Source: Gemmata massiliana (lineage in GTDB: Bacteria > Planctomycetota > Planctomycetia > Gemmatales > Gemmataceae). From it: DNA of 64,000 nucleotides. Positions within the stretch are counted from its first letter, which is position 1, and each line of letters opens with the position of its first letter. The translations under genes and the position numbers were made by a program. This document shows positions 24,751-33,735 of the stretch, piece after piece. The stretch spans positions 1,558,894 through 1,622,893 of the forward strand of contig HG799462.1 of the NCBI GenBank assembly GCA_000531095.1, in the 5' to 3' direction. The notes beneath the pieces were generated by a model that was given only the letters and a program-made list of their open reading frames with translations, did no database searches and was not told the DNA's origin.

Positions 24751-25617
24751 ATGGGAAAGCGAAAGGGACACCGGCCGAATCGGCCACCCGCCCCGCGTCG
24801 CGGGCGCTGGCGGACGGTGAGCATTGTGCTGACGATGGTGACGGGGGTTGGCGTCGTCATGGCGCTCAATCTCGCCAGCCCGTGGCGTCGGGCTGCAAAC
24901 GTCGATCTCGGGCCGCACGACCACCCGCAGGGGCCGCACGGCGGCGCGGTCGTAGCTGTCGACCGCGACAACCGCTTCCACGCCGAAGCCGTGTTCGAAC
25001 CGGGCGGGTGGGTCCGGCTCTACACGTTCGGGCAGGAATTGACCGAGGCCCGGCCGGTTGCCGCCCGCACGGTGTGCGCGGCTGTCCGTGGGCACGGAGG
25101 GGAGGACGAGTACGCGGTTATGCTCCGCCCCGAGCCACAGGAGTCTGACCCAGCCGGAACGGCGTCGCGGTTCCTCGGGCGGCTTCCGCCGAGCATGCGG
25201 CGGGGGCACCTGAAGCTCGTCGTCTGGTCGCTGCCCGTCGAGGGCGAGCGATTCCGCTTCGAGATCGACTCGGCGTACCCGGAGCTCGATGCCGCAACCG
25301 TCGCTCGCGAGGAGGCGGAGGAAGCCGCCCTCTACTCGACTCCGGGCGGGAAGTATCTGGAAAAGGACGTGAGGGCAAACGGCCCGACGCCGGCGTCGCG
25401 GAAGTACCGCTCGGAGCGGCCAGCGCACGACGACCGGCCCGCTCCTGGCGACCGGGTGTGCCCGGTCACCCGGTCGCGTGCGGACGTGCGGTTCGTGTGG
25501 GTCATCGGAGGGAAGGAATACCGCTTCTGCTGCCCGCCGTGCATCGACGAGTTCGTAACGACCGCAAAGGAGCGACCGGACGGGGTGCGGGAGCCGGAGT
25601 TCTACCGCCACCCCTGA
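24751..25617 (+). CDS. Membrane-anchored protein with C-terminal CC metal-binding module
   Basis: 288 residues. A basic N-terminus precedes one membrane helix (about 22-40), then HDHPQGPHGG, a beta-rich central domain (FHAEAVFEPGGWVRLYTF), and a C-terminal module from about residue 235: CPVTRSRAD, then GGKEYRFCCPPCIDEF. The last part resembles YHS/TRASH-type metal sites. It is a paralogue of the 33954 lipoprotein throughout its length (shared HGG...HAEAVFE, TPGG-Y and FCC-PCI-EFV), but with a transmembrane anchor instead of a lipobox. It lies between the Cys-rich protein and the dihaem gene. Likely binds Cu or another soft metal in the periplasm. Confidence 0.7.
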   Translation: MGKRKGHRPNRPPAPRRGRWRTVSIVLTMVTGVGVVMALNLASPWRRAANVDLGPHDHPQGPHGGAVVAVDRDNRFHAEAVFEPGGWVRLYTFGQELTEARPVAARTVCAAVRGHGGEDEYAVMLRPEPQESDPAGTASRFLGRLPPSMRRGHLKLVVWSLPVEGERFRFEIDSAYPELDAATVAREEAEEAALYSTPGGKYLEKDVRANGPTPASRKYRSERPAHDDRPAPGDRVCPVTRSRADVRFVWVIGGKEYRFCCPPCIDEFVTTAKERPDGVREPEFYRHP

Positions 25618-25646
25618 CACCAAACCACACAAACGAGGAGTTATTC

Positions 25647-26894
25647 ATGAGGACAGTCTCGTTCATCGCGCTACTCGCCGCTTCTTGCCTGCCTGCCCCT
25701 CTTGCGGCTGCCGAGCCGACGCCCCAAGAGGTGTTCGAGAAGCGGCTCATGCCCATCTTTAAGTCGCCGAACCCGTCGAGTTGTGTGCAGTGCCACCTCA
25801 CTGGGGTGGACTTAAAAGACTACATCCTCCCCGACGCCGAGAAGACCTTCCGCTCGCTCCGCGACCAAGGCCTTATCGATCTCGACGCCCCGGAGCGGTC
25901 GAAGATCGTAAAGCTCATCGACATGGGTGGGCAGGACAAGAAGGGCCCGGTCGTCCACGCGAAGGCGAGGGCGGCTGAGCGGGAGGCGTTCCTCGCCTGG
26001 ATCGCCGCGTGCGCAAAGGACCCGGCCCTCCGCGCGGCCGCAAAACTCGACGCCAAAGAGCTCGCAAAGCCCGCCGCGCCGGACGAGGTCATCCGTCATG
26101 CCCGCACGGACCGGGTGCTCGAATCGTTTGAGCGGAACGTATGGGCGTGGCGGTTTCGGTGCATGAACTGCCATACGGAGGGGACGCCGCAGAACGAGAA
26201 GGGCCGGAAAGAGTACGGCGACCGCGTCTCGTGGGTGAAGAAGGGCGGGGCCGGGGCGACGATGGACTACCTCGTCGGGTCAAAGCTCATTAACCTCGAG
26301 AAACCGGAGGAAAGCCTTCTCCTCCGAAAGCCGCTCGGCGAGAAGCACGAAGGAGGAGTCAAATTCGCCGTCGGGGACGACGCCTACAAGGGGTTTCGCA
26401 CTTGGATCGAAGACGTCGCTGCCATGCGAAAGGGGAAGTACACGGCCGCGAAGGACCTTCCCGCGGCCGACACCGGTCCCGCGCGGTTCGGCACCGACAT
26501 CTGGCTGAAACTCGAAAACTGCCCGCCCGCGTGGGGCGACAAGCTCATGCAGGTGAGGGTGTTCGCCTGGGACGAGAAGGCGAAGGGGTGGGAAGCCCAG
26601 CCGATCGCCGTCTCGGACCGGGTGGTGTTCGGGAAAGGAAAACTCTGGCAGCACAACCTGACCCTTCTCGCTCCATCAGGCTCTGACCGGGCGAAAGCGT
26701 GGCGGACGGCACCGTCTCTTCCCGAAAGGAAGTATCTGCTCAGGGCCTATGTGGACGCCGAGGGGAGACTCGCCAAAGACTGGAAGGCCCAGTTCGGAGA
26801 CGCCGACTCGGTCGGCGCGACGGAGTTCCGGGCCCGGTGGCGGCCGGGTTACGGGGGGATGACGACCGTGTCAGGCGCGGACCTGCGGAAGTGA
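25647..26894 (+). CDS. Exported dihaem cytochrome-like protein
   Basis: 415 residues. A signal peptide (1-22) is followed by two c-type haem sites, CVQCH at 46-50 and CMNCH at 172-176. The remaining 200 residues are a non-haem domain with Trp and Lys in plenty and no recognised fold. Residues around the haems (SKIVKLIDMGG, ESLLLRKPLG) resemble planctomycete cytochrome-type modules that bind in the periplasm. GAGGAG precedes the ATG by 6 bp. It lies 29 bp after the CC-domain gene and 48 bp before a multicopper oxidase, suggesting an electron-transfer role in Cu(I) oxidation. Confidence 0.78.
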   Translation: MRTVSFIALLAASCLPAPLAAAEPTPQEVFEKRLMPIFKSPNPSSCVQCHLTGVDLKDYILPDAEKTFRSLRDQGLIDLDAPERSKIVKLIDMGGQDKKGPVVHAKARAAEREAFLAWIAACAKDPALRAAAKLDAKELAKPAAPDEVIRHARTDRVLESFERNVWAWRFRCMNCHTEGTPQNEKGRKEYGDRVSWVKKGGAGATMDYLVGSKLINLEKPEESLLLRKPLGEKHEGGVKFAVGDDAYKGFRTWIEDVAAMRKGKYTAAKDLPAADTGPARFGTDIWLKLENCPPAWGDKLMQVRVFAWDEKAKGWEAQPIAVSDRVVFGKGKLWQHNLTLLAPSGSDRAKAWRTAPSLPERKYLLRAYVDAEGRLAKDWKAQFGDADSVGATEFRARWRPGYGGMTTVSGADLRK

Positions 26895-26942
26895 ATCGTC
26901 CATCGCCCGTTTACCCATGACCACCTTCTCGGAGTGACAGCG

Positions 26943-28526
26943 ATGAGCACAGAACACGGGCGGCGGGCGTTTATCGCCGCCGGCGCGGCGGCGACCGGCA
27001 GCCTCCTCGCCGGCGCAGCGGGCGCGCAGGAGAAGCCGGGCGGTCACCAGGAGCACGCCGGGCACGGCGGCCCGGTCGGCGGGCCGAACGACCGGGGCAA
27101 ACTCACCCCCGGGCGGCGGAAGGCGGGCGAGCCGCCGGTTCCGGTCGAAGCCCCGGACGTGCCGAAGCTCAAGTGGGAGATGAAGGGCGGGGTGAAGGAG
27201 TTTCACCTCCACGCGAAGCACCTGAGGCGGGAGTTCCTGCCGGGGATGTGGTTCGACGTCTGGGGGTACAACGACTCCATGCCCGGCCCGACGATCGAGG
27301 CGGTCGAGGGGGACCGGGTGCGAATCGTCGTCCACAACGAGCTCCCCGAGCCGACCAGCATGCACTGGCACGGGCTCGAGGTGCCGATCGCGATGGACGG
27401 GGCGCCGGGCCTGACGCAGGAGCCGATCATGCCCGGGAAGTCCTTTACGTATGAGTTCACCCTCCATCAGAACGGCACCTACTTCTACCACTCCCACGGG
27501 GCCATGCAGGAGGGCATGGGGATGGTCGGCCTCTTCGTCATCCACCCGAAGGCCGCGTTCGAGCCGCCGGTGGACCGGGACTTCGCGCTCGTCATCCAAG
27601 AGTGGGCCATCCTGCCGAACGCGACGGTACCGAACACCTCGTCGATGGAGTTCAACTTCTTCACCGTGAACGGCCGGTCGGCCCCGTACATGACCCCGAT
27701 GGTCGTCCGGCAGGGGGATCGGGTGCGGCTCAGGATGGTGAATTTTAGCGTCATCGACCACCACCCGATGCACCTCCACGGGCTCACGTTCTGGGTGACC
27801 GGGACGGAGGCCGGGCGGATCCCGGAAACGGCTTGGTGGCCGATGAACACGGTGCTCGTCGGCGTCGCCCAGTCGCGGGACATCGAGTTCGTGGCGAACA
27901 ACCCCGGCGACTGGATGCTCCACTGCCACATGTTCCACCACATGATGAACCACATGACCTCGATGGTCGGCCCGATGGCGTCGCACCTGCGCGGCCCGAC
28001 CGCGGGCGGAGACATGGCCCGCGGGATGGGCATGCCGAACGGTGGGCACGCGCTCTCCGGCGAATACGGCGCGAAGCTCGGCCGCGGGACCGGAGAGAAT
28101 ACCGGGGAGGATCGTGCGGTGAGGACCGGCCCGCAACCGGGGCAGCCGGGGGGTATGCCAGCGATGCCCGGAATGCAGGGCCACGAGGGGCACGGCGCGT
28201 CCGGGAAGGTAGTGCCGGGCTTCCCACAGGACATGAGCATGATGGACATGTACACCCCGGCCCAGGTGGCGAAACTCCGTCGGCCGGAGACCCGCGGGAT
28301 GCGGAAGAACTGGTTCACCGGCGTCGAAGGACTCATGAGCGTCGTGCGCGTCCTCCCCCCGGACCTCTATGACAAGGTCATGTCCGGCAAGGGCGAGATC
28401 CCGGACGGGGCGAGCGTTCCCGGTTCCGGCCCCGGTGGGATGCACGGCGGGCACGGCGACCACGGAAAGGAGGGCGAGAAGCCCGCTCCGAAAAAAGAGG
28501 ACGGAAAACACGACCACAAGCAGTAG
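26943..28526 (+). CDS. Multicopper oxidase, CopA/CueO-type, Tat-exported
   Basis: 527-residue periplasmic oxidase expected to oxidise Cu(I) to Cu(II). A twin-arginine signal (GRRAFIAAGAAATGSLL) precedes three cupredoxin domains. Copper-ligand motifs are HWHG (141-144), YHSHG (about 181-185), HHPMHLHG (about 271-278) and HCHMFHHMMNHM (about 324-335), giving type 1, 2 and 3 sites. The C-terminal 170 residues are Met-, His- and Gly-rich (MPAMPGMQGHEGHG), typical of copper-resistance oxidases. The ATG at 26943 is used, with GGAG upstream; a start 9 bp earlier is possible. A paralogue lies at 52387, and each is accompanied by a c-type cytochrome gene. Confidence 0.93.
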   Translation: MSTEHGRRAFIAAGAAATGSLLAGAAGAQEKPGGHQEHAGHGGPVGGPNDRGKLTPGRRKAGEPPVPVEAPDVPKLKWEMKGGVKEFHLHAKHLRREFLPGMWFDVWGYNDSMPGPTIEAVEGDRVRIVVHNELPEPTSMHWHGLEVPIAMDGAPGLTQEPIMPGKSFTYEFTLHQNGTYFYHSHGAMQEGMGMVGLFVIHPKAAFEPPVDRDFALVIQEWAILPNATVPNTSSMEFNFFTVNGRSAPYMTPMVVRQGDRVRLRMVNFSVIDHHPMHLHGLTFWVTGTEAGRIPETAWWPMNTVLVGVAQSRDIEFVANNPGDWMLHCHMFHHMMNHMTSMVGPMASHLRGPTAGGDMARGMGMPNGGHALSGEYGAKLGRGTGENTGEDRAVRTGPQPGQPGGMPAMPGMQGHEGHGASGKVVPGFPQDMSMMDMYTPAQVAKLRRPETRGMRKNWFTGVEGLMSVVRVLPPDLYDKVMSGKGEIPDGASVPGSGPGGMHGGHGDHGKEGEKPAPKKEDGKHDHKQ

Positions 28527-28582
28527 GGGAGCGAACCGGCGAAGGCCGGAACTGAACTCACTCACCGCGTAGGACACGTTTC

Positions 28583-29410
28583 ATGACTGAGGTCAGTTAC
28601 CGGGGCAGTGACGGCAGCCCGTTGTTCGCCGCGGTCATCAAGGCCGAAGGGCAGCGGGTGCCGTGCGGGGAAGGTCCCGTTCTCGTCCTCCTCCACGGCG
28701 GCGGCCCGGACCATCACAGCCTGGTGCCGCTCGCCCGATTACTTTGCGACTCTCACACCGTCGTGCTGCCGGACGTGCGGGGCTACGGGCGGTCGGTGTG
28801 CACGGATGAGCTCCGCCACACCTGGGCTCAGTACGCCGAGGACGTCATCGCTCTCCTCGATCACCTCGGGGTGCGGCGCGCCGTCGTGGGTGGGGCCGGC
28901 GTCGGGACGACCATCACCCTCCGCGCAGCAGTCGCCCACCCCGACCGGGTCTGCGCCCTGGTCCTCATCAGCGTGGAAGACATCGAAGACGACGAGAAGA
29001 AGGAGGCGGAGATCGCATTCATGGACGCCTTCGCCGCTCGCGTCCGGGCCGACGGCATCGAGGCGGCATGGGAACCGATACTTTCAACCCTGCCCCCGAT
29101 TATTGGTGCGATGGTGCGAGATGCCATCCCGCGCTCTGACCCGGCAAGTGTTGCGGCAGCAGCGGCCATCGGCCGCGACCGCTCCTTCCGCACCGTCGAG
29201 GAGCTCGCGGTCATCACCGCCCCGACTCTGATCATCCCCGGGATCGACTGGAGGCACCCGCGAGAATTGGCCGAGAAGCTCGCGGGTACCCTTCCGCGTG
29301 GGCACCTTGCCCCCGTGACACTCTCGGCCGACCTTCACACGCTTGACGACTTCGCCCAAGCGTTCGCTCCGACCATCCGCCAGTTTCTGACCACAGTGGT
29401 TAGTGTCTAA
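28583..29410 (+). CDS. Alpha/beta-hydrolase-fold protein lacking the nucleophile
   Basis: 275 residues with the fold's landmarks: oxyanion region LVLLHGGGPDHHS (about 34-46), PDVRGYGRS (about 63-71), and a C-terminal acid/His region (DLHTLDDFAQAF). The nucleophile elbow reads VVGGAGVG, so Ala105 occupies the place of the usual Ser, Cys or Asp. Unless another residue acts, it is probably non-hydrolytic, perhaps a binding or cofactor-free enzyme. No signal peptide, so cytosolic. It follows the multicopper oxidase by 56 bp and precedes two small membrane genes; its link to metals is unclear. Confidence 0.75.
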   Translation: MTEVSYRGSDGSPLFAAVIKAEGQRVPCGEGPVLVLLHGGGPDHHSLVPLARLLCDSHTVVLPDVRGYGRSVCTDELRHTWAQYAEDVIALLDHLGVRRAVVGGAGVGTTITLRAAVAHPDRVCALVLISVEDIEDDEKKEAEIAFMDAFAARVRADGIEAAWEPILSTLPPIIGAMVRDAIPRSDPASVAAAAAIGRDRSFRTVEELAVITAPTLIIPGIDWRHPRELAEKLAGTLPRGHLAPVTLSADLHTLDDFAQAFAPTIRQFLTTVVSV

Positions 29411-29492
29411 AGCGTTACCTGTCCGAGTGCGAGGGCGCACGGTGGCTGACCATCACTTGCTTCGACAACGAGCTTCGACGGAGCACACAAAC

Positions 29493-29672
29493 GTGACCGA
29501 CTCGAATCCCCATCCGGACTCGGACGACGAGTCGACCCCGGACACCGAAGCTGGCTCGGCGTCCGGCACCCCGCGCTGGGTGTACGTTTTCGGAGTCACT
29601 CTCGCTGTCTTGGCACTGGCGTTTGTCGCCCTGCACCTTGCGGGCGGCGGGTTTAGAGGGCACGCGCCGTGA
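29493..29672 (+). CDS. Small single-helix membrane protein
   Basis: 59 residues from the GTG at 29493: an acidic N-terminus (DSDDESTPDTEAG) and one hydrophobic helix (WVYVFGVTLAVLALAFVALHL) with a short basic tail. The stop codon overlaps the next gene's GTG start (GTGA), so translation is probably coupled. The frame is open further upstream to 29403 but that part looks non-coding. No known family. Confidence 0.55.
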   Translation: MTDSNPHPDSDDESTPDTEAGSASGTPRWVYVFGVTLAVLALAFVALHLAGGGFRGHAP

Positions 29673-30208
29673 CCATGACGCCCGGCCTCCGCAAGTTCGC
29701 CCTCACCGCGCACGTCGTCGCCTCGGTAGGCTGGCTCGGTGCCGTCGCCTGCTTTCTCGCGCTCGCCATTTCGGGTCTCACCGACAACGATCCAGGGCGG
29801 GTGCGCGCCGCCTACCTCGCCATGGAGTTGACCGCCTGGTGCGTCATCGTCCCGTTCAGCATCGCCTCGCCACTGACGGGGCTCGTCATGTCCTTCGGGA
29901 CCGCGTGGGGATTGTTCCGCCACTATTGGGTGCTCGCGAAGGCGGTTCTCACCGTCCCGGCCTGCGTCCTCCTGCTCCTCCACATGCAGCCGATCGGCCA
30001 CTTGGCCCGCGCGGTGGAAGAGGCCACGCTTGCCCGCGGCGAAGTCGCCGGGCTCCGGGTTCAACTCGTGGCGAACGCCGGGGCCGCGGTCGTGGTGTTG
30101 CTCGTTGCCACGGCGTTCTCGGTCTATAAGCCGCGGGGCATGACTCCGTTCGGGCGTCGGAAGCAGGCAGAGGTGAGCAGTCGCCACGGTGGCCGCCCGC
30201 CCGAGTGA
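29669..30208 (+). CDS. Integral membrane protein, CopD/DUF2269-like
   Basis: 179 residues with about four hydrophobic segments: LTAHVVASVGWLGAVACFLA, then MELTAWCVIVPFSIAS, WVLAKAVLTVPACVLLLLHM and VVVLLVATAFSVY. The HVVASVGWLGA start resembles DUF2269 and the CopD-type membrane fold seen in copper-uptake loci. GTG at 29669 or ATG at 29675 could start it; the GTG overlaps the preceding stop. The stop codon lies in the loop of a strong hairpin shared with the convergent TolC gene. Function is uncertain; membrane haem or metal handling is possible. Confidence 0.65.
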   Translation: MTMTPGLRKFALTAHVVASVGWLGAVACFLALAISGLTDNDPGRVRAAYLAMELTAWCVIVPFSIASPLTGLVMSFGTAWGLFRHYWVLAKAVLTVPACVLLLLHMQPIGHLARAVEEATLARGEVAGLRVQLVANAGAAVVVLLVATAFSVYKPRGMTPFGRRKQAEVSSRHGGRPPE

Positions 30209-30223
30209 ACCTCGAGCGGGCGG
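30193..30223. terminator. Strong hairpin between convergent genes
   Basis: CCGCCCGC (30193-30200) pairs with GCGGGCGG (30216-30223), with an inner CGAG/CTCG stem (30202-30205 and 30211-30214). It contains the stop codon of the membrane protein gene and lies 10 bp from the end of the TolC gene on the other strand. Confidence 0.65.
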
Positions 30224-30232
30224 TGCTTGACG

Positions 30233-31717
30233 TCAGCGGGGCTTCGGCACCGAGTTGATGTGGCCGGGAGGCGTCGGGTCGCGCGGCGCGGTCAGGCCGC
30301 CGGTGAGGAGCAGTCCGCGGAGCTCGACTTCCGCCCGCCGGAGTTCGTAGAGCGACCGGGTGTAGTCCTCGCTCAGTTGGTACACGGTCCGCTGTGCCAC
30401 GAGTACCTGGGGCCACGCCGACCGCCGCTCTTTGTAACTCTTCAGGTACAGTTCGTACGCTTTCTCGGCGGTGGGAAGCGTCTCCTTCCGCCACGTCTCG
30501 ACCTCGGCGCGGGCGGTCTCGTATCGGCTGAAGGCGTCGGCAAACCGCCGGCGGAGGTCAAGTTCGACCCGATCCACCTCGGCCGTCGCGCGGGCAAGAT
30601 CCGCCTGCGCTTGGCGGATGGTTCCCTGGTTGCGATCCCAGACCGGAAGGCGGACCGAAAGCGCGACCTCGGCCGTTGGATTCCGGGTGTCGTAGTTGTA
30701 GCCCGTGCCGCCGCGGACCGTGACGTTCGGGATCGGCTCCCGCCGCTCGCGCTGGAGTTGAATCTGGTCTCGCTTGACCTCGATGCGGGCCATGGCGAGT
30801 TCGGGGCTTTCTTCCAAGAGCTTTGCCAGCGCCTCGTCTTTACCAAGCGGGAGGCCTTCCGGTTCGAGCGCGCCGGAAACCGGTTGGAGGGCGAGGGTCG
30901 GGACGCCGACCACCGCAACGAGCCGCTCCCAGTCGCGGCGCAGCCGGGTCTCGGCGTTCCTGAGCGCGACGGTGGCGCGCTGCACCTCGACCTTCGCCTG
31001 GAGGAGGTCCGGCTCGTTCGCCTGCCCGACGTTGACGAGCTGCTCGGTGGTCTTAAAGCCCTCCTCGGCGTTCAACTTCAGTCGCCGGTGATTCTCGACG
31101 GACCGCTGGGCCGCGAGCACCTCGAAGTAGCCCTCGGCGATGGCGTTCGCCACCCGGAGCCGCTGGGCGCACGCCTGGACTTCCGCTGCGTACGCTTCCT
31201 GTTCGTACTTCATCCGGCTGAGGCGGAGCTTTCCTCCGGTCACGATCTCCTGCTGGAGGTAGAACCACGTCCACTCGCCGGCCCTTCGGTCGGCCCCGAT
31301 CTGCTCGCCGGTGATGCCGACGGTGGGGTTGAGCGGGAGGCCGGCCTGGAGCGCTTTTCCGCGCGCGGCGTCGATGTAAGCAGCCGCTTGGGCGAGGGTC
31401 GGGTTGTGCCGGAGAGCAAGTTGTTCGAGTTCCGCGATGCCGAGTACGTGCGGGGACGGAACCGGACCGGCGACCGGCCCGGTCGGCGAGGCTTTCGGGG
31501 CGACCGGGGTGCTTGGGACCTGGTGTTGTGGCACCGGTTGGGTGGCCGCGATCGGAACGATCGGCGCAGGCCGCAGTGAGCGGAGCGCCGGGGTAGGTGA
31601 GTAGAGAGTCGGCCGCATCGGCAACGGCGGGTCAGCCGCCGGCGACATGGTCACCAGAAGACACGTCAGTACCGGTACGGCCAGGCGGGCTGCCGTCCGG
31701 TGCGATGGATTGTGCAT
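30233..31717 (-). CDS. TolC-family outer-membrane efflux protein
   Basis: Outer-membrane channel, 494 residues from the ATG at 31717 (an upstream in-frame ATG at 31795 adds 26 residues without a signal-like sequence). Signal peptide LAVPVLTCLLVTMSPA is followed by a Pro-rich linker and then TolC repeats with FYLQQEIVTGGKLRLSR and VRLPVWDRNQG. The same two motifs occur in the TolC at 48.6 kb (ASQEIVTGGKLKLSR, MPVPVWNRNQG), so these two are closer to each other than to the other two TolC proteins here. It is the nearest channel to the pump at 36.5-42.4 kb, though on the opposite strand. Confidence 0.88.
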   Translation of the reverse strand: MHNPSHRTAARLAVPVLTCLLVTMSPAADPPLPMRPTLYSPTPALRSLRPAPIVPIAATQPVPQHQVPSTPVAPKASPTGPVAGPVPSPHVLGIAELEQLALRHNPTLAQAAAYIDAARGKALQAGLPLNPTVGITGEQIGADRRAGEWTWFYLQQEIVTGGKLRLSRMKYEQEAYAAEVQACAQRLRVANAIAEGYFEVLAAQRSVENHRRLKLNAEEGFKTTEQLVNVGQANEPDLLQAKVEVQRATVALRNAETRLRRDWERLVAVVGVPTLALQPVSGALEPEGLPLGKDEALAKLLEESPELAMARIEVKRDQIQLQRERREPIPNVTVRGGTGYNYDTRNPTAEVALSVRLPVWDRNQGTIRQAQADLARATAEVDRVELDLRRRFADAFSRYETARAEVETWRKETLPTAEKAYELYLKSYKERRSAWPQVLVAQRTVYQLSEDYTRSLYELRRAEVELRGLLLTGGLTAPRDPTPPGHINSVPKPR

Positions 31718-31974
31718 CCTGCACCTGGTTGTGAGTTGTCTACGGTGCCCGCCAGCACAGAGATTACTCGCTTCATTCGGCACGGCCCCCGCCACGGCGT
31801 CTGTGTGAGCACATCAATTCGGCTCTTCGGGGCGTGCGCCTCGAAAGGGTGTGAGGGGTGGTCCGGATTTGCGGGCTGGGTAAGGCGATTGAGGCATGGC
31901 GATTGCTGCCAATCCTTCAGCAACCGGCTGGCGGGCACGGTTCCGTTCGGTGGAGACACCGGAGGAGGTGCCCT

Positions 31975-32313
31975 ATGGCTCACGTCGAACACCAATCCTG
32001 CATCAAGGCCTGCGAAGAGTGCGCGGAAGCGTGCGAACACTGCGCAGCGGCCTGCCTCGGCGAGAGTGACGTCAAGATGATGGCGGAGTGCATCCGCCTC
32101 GACCGCGACTGCGCCGAGCTCTGCTGGCTCGCAGCAGCGTTCATGAGCCGCGGGTCTCAGTTCGCGGCCGCACTCTGCGGCGTCTGCGCGGACGTCTGCG
32201 AGGCGTGCGGCGCTGAGTGCGCAAAGCACAAGCACGACCACTGCCAGCGGTGCGCCGAGTCCTGCCGCCGGTGCGCCGCCGAGTGCCGCAAAATGGCCGG
32301 CGTCTCGGCTTAA
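31975..32313 (+). CDS. Four-helix-bundle copper-storage protein, cytosolic (Csp3/DUF326-like)
   Basis: 112 residues with 19 Cys, mostly in CxxxC and CxxC spacings along predicted helices (CIKACEECAEACEHC, CGVCADVCEACGAEC, CQRCAESCRRCAAEC). This is the pattern of Csp proteins, whose four-helix core is lined with Cys that bind many Cu(I) ions. No signal peptide, so the protein should be cytosolic like Csp3. GGAGGAGGTG lies just before the ATG. The next gene encodes a tandem DUF305 protein, a pairing seen again at 55.8-57.3 kb. Two other Csp-type genes are at 35998 and 55752. Confidence 0.9.
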   Translation: MAHVEHQSCIKACEECAEACEHCAAACLGESDVKMMAECIRLDRDCAELCWLAAAFMSRGSQFAAALCGVCADVCEACGAECAKHKHDHCQRCAESCRRCAAECRKMAGVSA

Positions 32314-32404
32314 CCTCGACCACCCGCATCCAATCACTCCTCCCGCTCCGGACTCGACCCGAGACGCGGCGGGATGGGCGTCCCCTTGTTACCGGAGGGA
32401 GAGC

Positions 32405-33076
32405 GTGTTCACTTCCCTGATTCGTGCCTGGCGGGAGCGGACGTCGAACCCGCATCGCGCTGCCGCAGGCGCCAAGCTCCACGTCACGGAACTCGAGGGC
32501 CGCGTGAATCCGTCGCACGCGGTCGATGTTCCGGTCGCTGCCGCGGTCCCGCCCGCAGCCGCCGTCGGGGACACTGCGCTGGTCTCCTTTGCCGCACACC
32601 ATCACCAGGCTTCCGCGCCCACCCGCGCAGAGGCACGATTCGAAATCAAGTTCATGGAAGGCATGATCGACCACCACATGATGGCGGTGATGATGTCGCA
32701 GCTCTGTCAGGAGCGGGCGGTTCACGAGGAGCTCAAAGCGCTATGCGGTGAGATGGAGGAGGCACAGACGGCGGAGATCGCCCAGATGCAGACTTGGCTT
32801 AAGGACTGGTACGGGATCACCTACGAGCCGCAGATGACCCGGGGGATGGAACGCCAGATGGAGAAGTTGGCGTCCTTGAGCGGAGCCGCGTTCGAGATCA
32901 AGTTCATGCAGATGATGACCGAGCACCACGAAAAGGCTGTCAAAGAAGGAGAGCGCTGCGTGGAACGGGCGTCTCACCCCGAGCTGATCGAGTTCTGTCA
33001 CGACATCGTCGAGACGCAGACAGAGGAGATCCAGACGATGCAGACGTGGCTCAGCACGTGGTACGGCGTCGATTGA
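32405..33076 (+). CDS. Exported protein with two DUF305 domains
   Basis: 223 residues starting at GTG 32405 (GGAGGGAG upstream). The N-terminal region carries VTELEGRVNPS, the planctomycete-style motif seen after residue 20 in many Gemmata secreted proteins, then an Ala/Pro linker and AAHHHQAS. Two DUF305-like ferritin-type helical repeats follow: MIDHHMMAVMMSQL (about 83-96) and MTEHHEKAVKEGER (about 171-184), each followed by an ETQT/EAQT-AEIxxMQTWL helix. DUF305 proteins are often found in copper loci; the His/Met/Cys residues could bind Cu. It is partnered with the Csp gene just upstream. Confidence 0.82.
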   Translation: MFTSLIRAWRERTSNPHRAAAGAKLHVTELEGRVNPSHAVDVPVAAAVPPAAAVGDTALVSFAAHHHQASAPTRAEARFEIKFMEGMIDHHMMAVMMSQLCQERAVHEELKALCGEMEEAQTAEIAQMQTWLKDWYGITYEPQMTRGMERQMEKLASLSGAAFEIKFMQMMTEHHEKAVKEGERCVERASHPELIEFCHDIVETQTEEIQTMQTWLSTWYGVD

Positions 33077-33294
33077 TTCGATGACGTGTGAGGGCTGGCC
33101 CGGAGTAACTGAACCGGTCGCCTGCGCCGGGGCACCGAATGTGCTCCGGTCTTGCCTCCGAGGTTCCGGTCGACTCCGCGGAGGCCACTTCCTCCGGCGG
33201 GTTCAATTCCGGAAGCCGCCTAGATTTTTGTGTTGCACCCGACGATAATGCCGGTATGAACCTGCGGCGGGTGATCGCTGCATGAGGAGCCTCG

Positions 33295-33735
33295 ATGTTC
33301 CGGCTCGTGCTCATTCACCAGTTGGTGCTGTCGCTGCTAGTGGGGCCTTTGCTCTGCTGCTGCGCGACCGCGCGACTGGGTGGTGAGTCGACCGTGGCTT
33401 CGAGAACCGCTTCGTCGGATGTCAAAACGTCGAAGCACTGCTGCGGAAAGCAGAAGTCGTCCTCCGACAGCCCTTCGTCTCCGAGCGAGAAGCCGTCCCA
33501 CCCGGAGAAGTGCCCGTGTAAGGACGCTCCGGCGAAGGCCGTCGCCGTTCCCGAGGCGCCCACCGCCTCGGCCGACATGCTGACTCTTCTGAACGCGGCA
33601 CTCGCTTCACTACAACTCCCCGTCACGCTCGACTTGTCGCACGGTGCGGACCGTTCGGCGCCGCGCTTCGATCACCGTTCGTCGTCACTCTCGACTGCCG
33701 ATCTCCTCTTTGCGCACCACAACCTGCGCTGCTAG
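33295..33735 (+). CDS. Small Cys-rich exported protein, copy C (CopL-like in style)
   Basis: 146 residues. A hydrophobic signal (VLIHQLVLSLLVGPLLCCC) ends in three consecutive Cys, followed by KHCCGKQ, a Ser/Lys-rich linker, EKCPCKD, an Ala-rich hydrophobic segment and a C-terminal HHNLRC. Copy B at 24211 has the same order of motifs. GAGGAG is 5 bp before the ATG. It heads the operon 33.3-43.0 kb containing CC-domain proteins, a Csp and an RND pump. Either periplasmic metal binding or a CopL-like effect on operon expression is plausible; neither is shown by sequence alone. Confidence 0.74.
   Translation: MFRLVLIHQLVLSLLVGPLLCCCATARLGGESTVASRTASSDVKTSKHCCGKQKSSSDSPSSPSEKPSHPEKCPCKDAPAKAVAVPEAPTASADMLTLLNAALASLQLPVTLDLSHGADRSAPRFDHRSSSLSTADLLFAHHNLRC

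Noticed and set aside
26871-28577. 568-codon minus-strand frame over the multicopper oxidase
   Set aside because: Low-complexity His/Arg/Val translation with no motif, antisense to a gene with all copper ligands.
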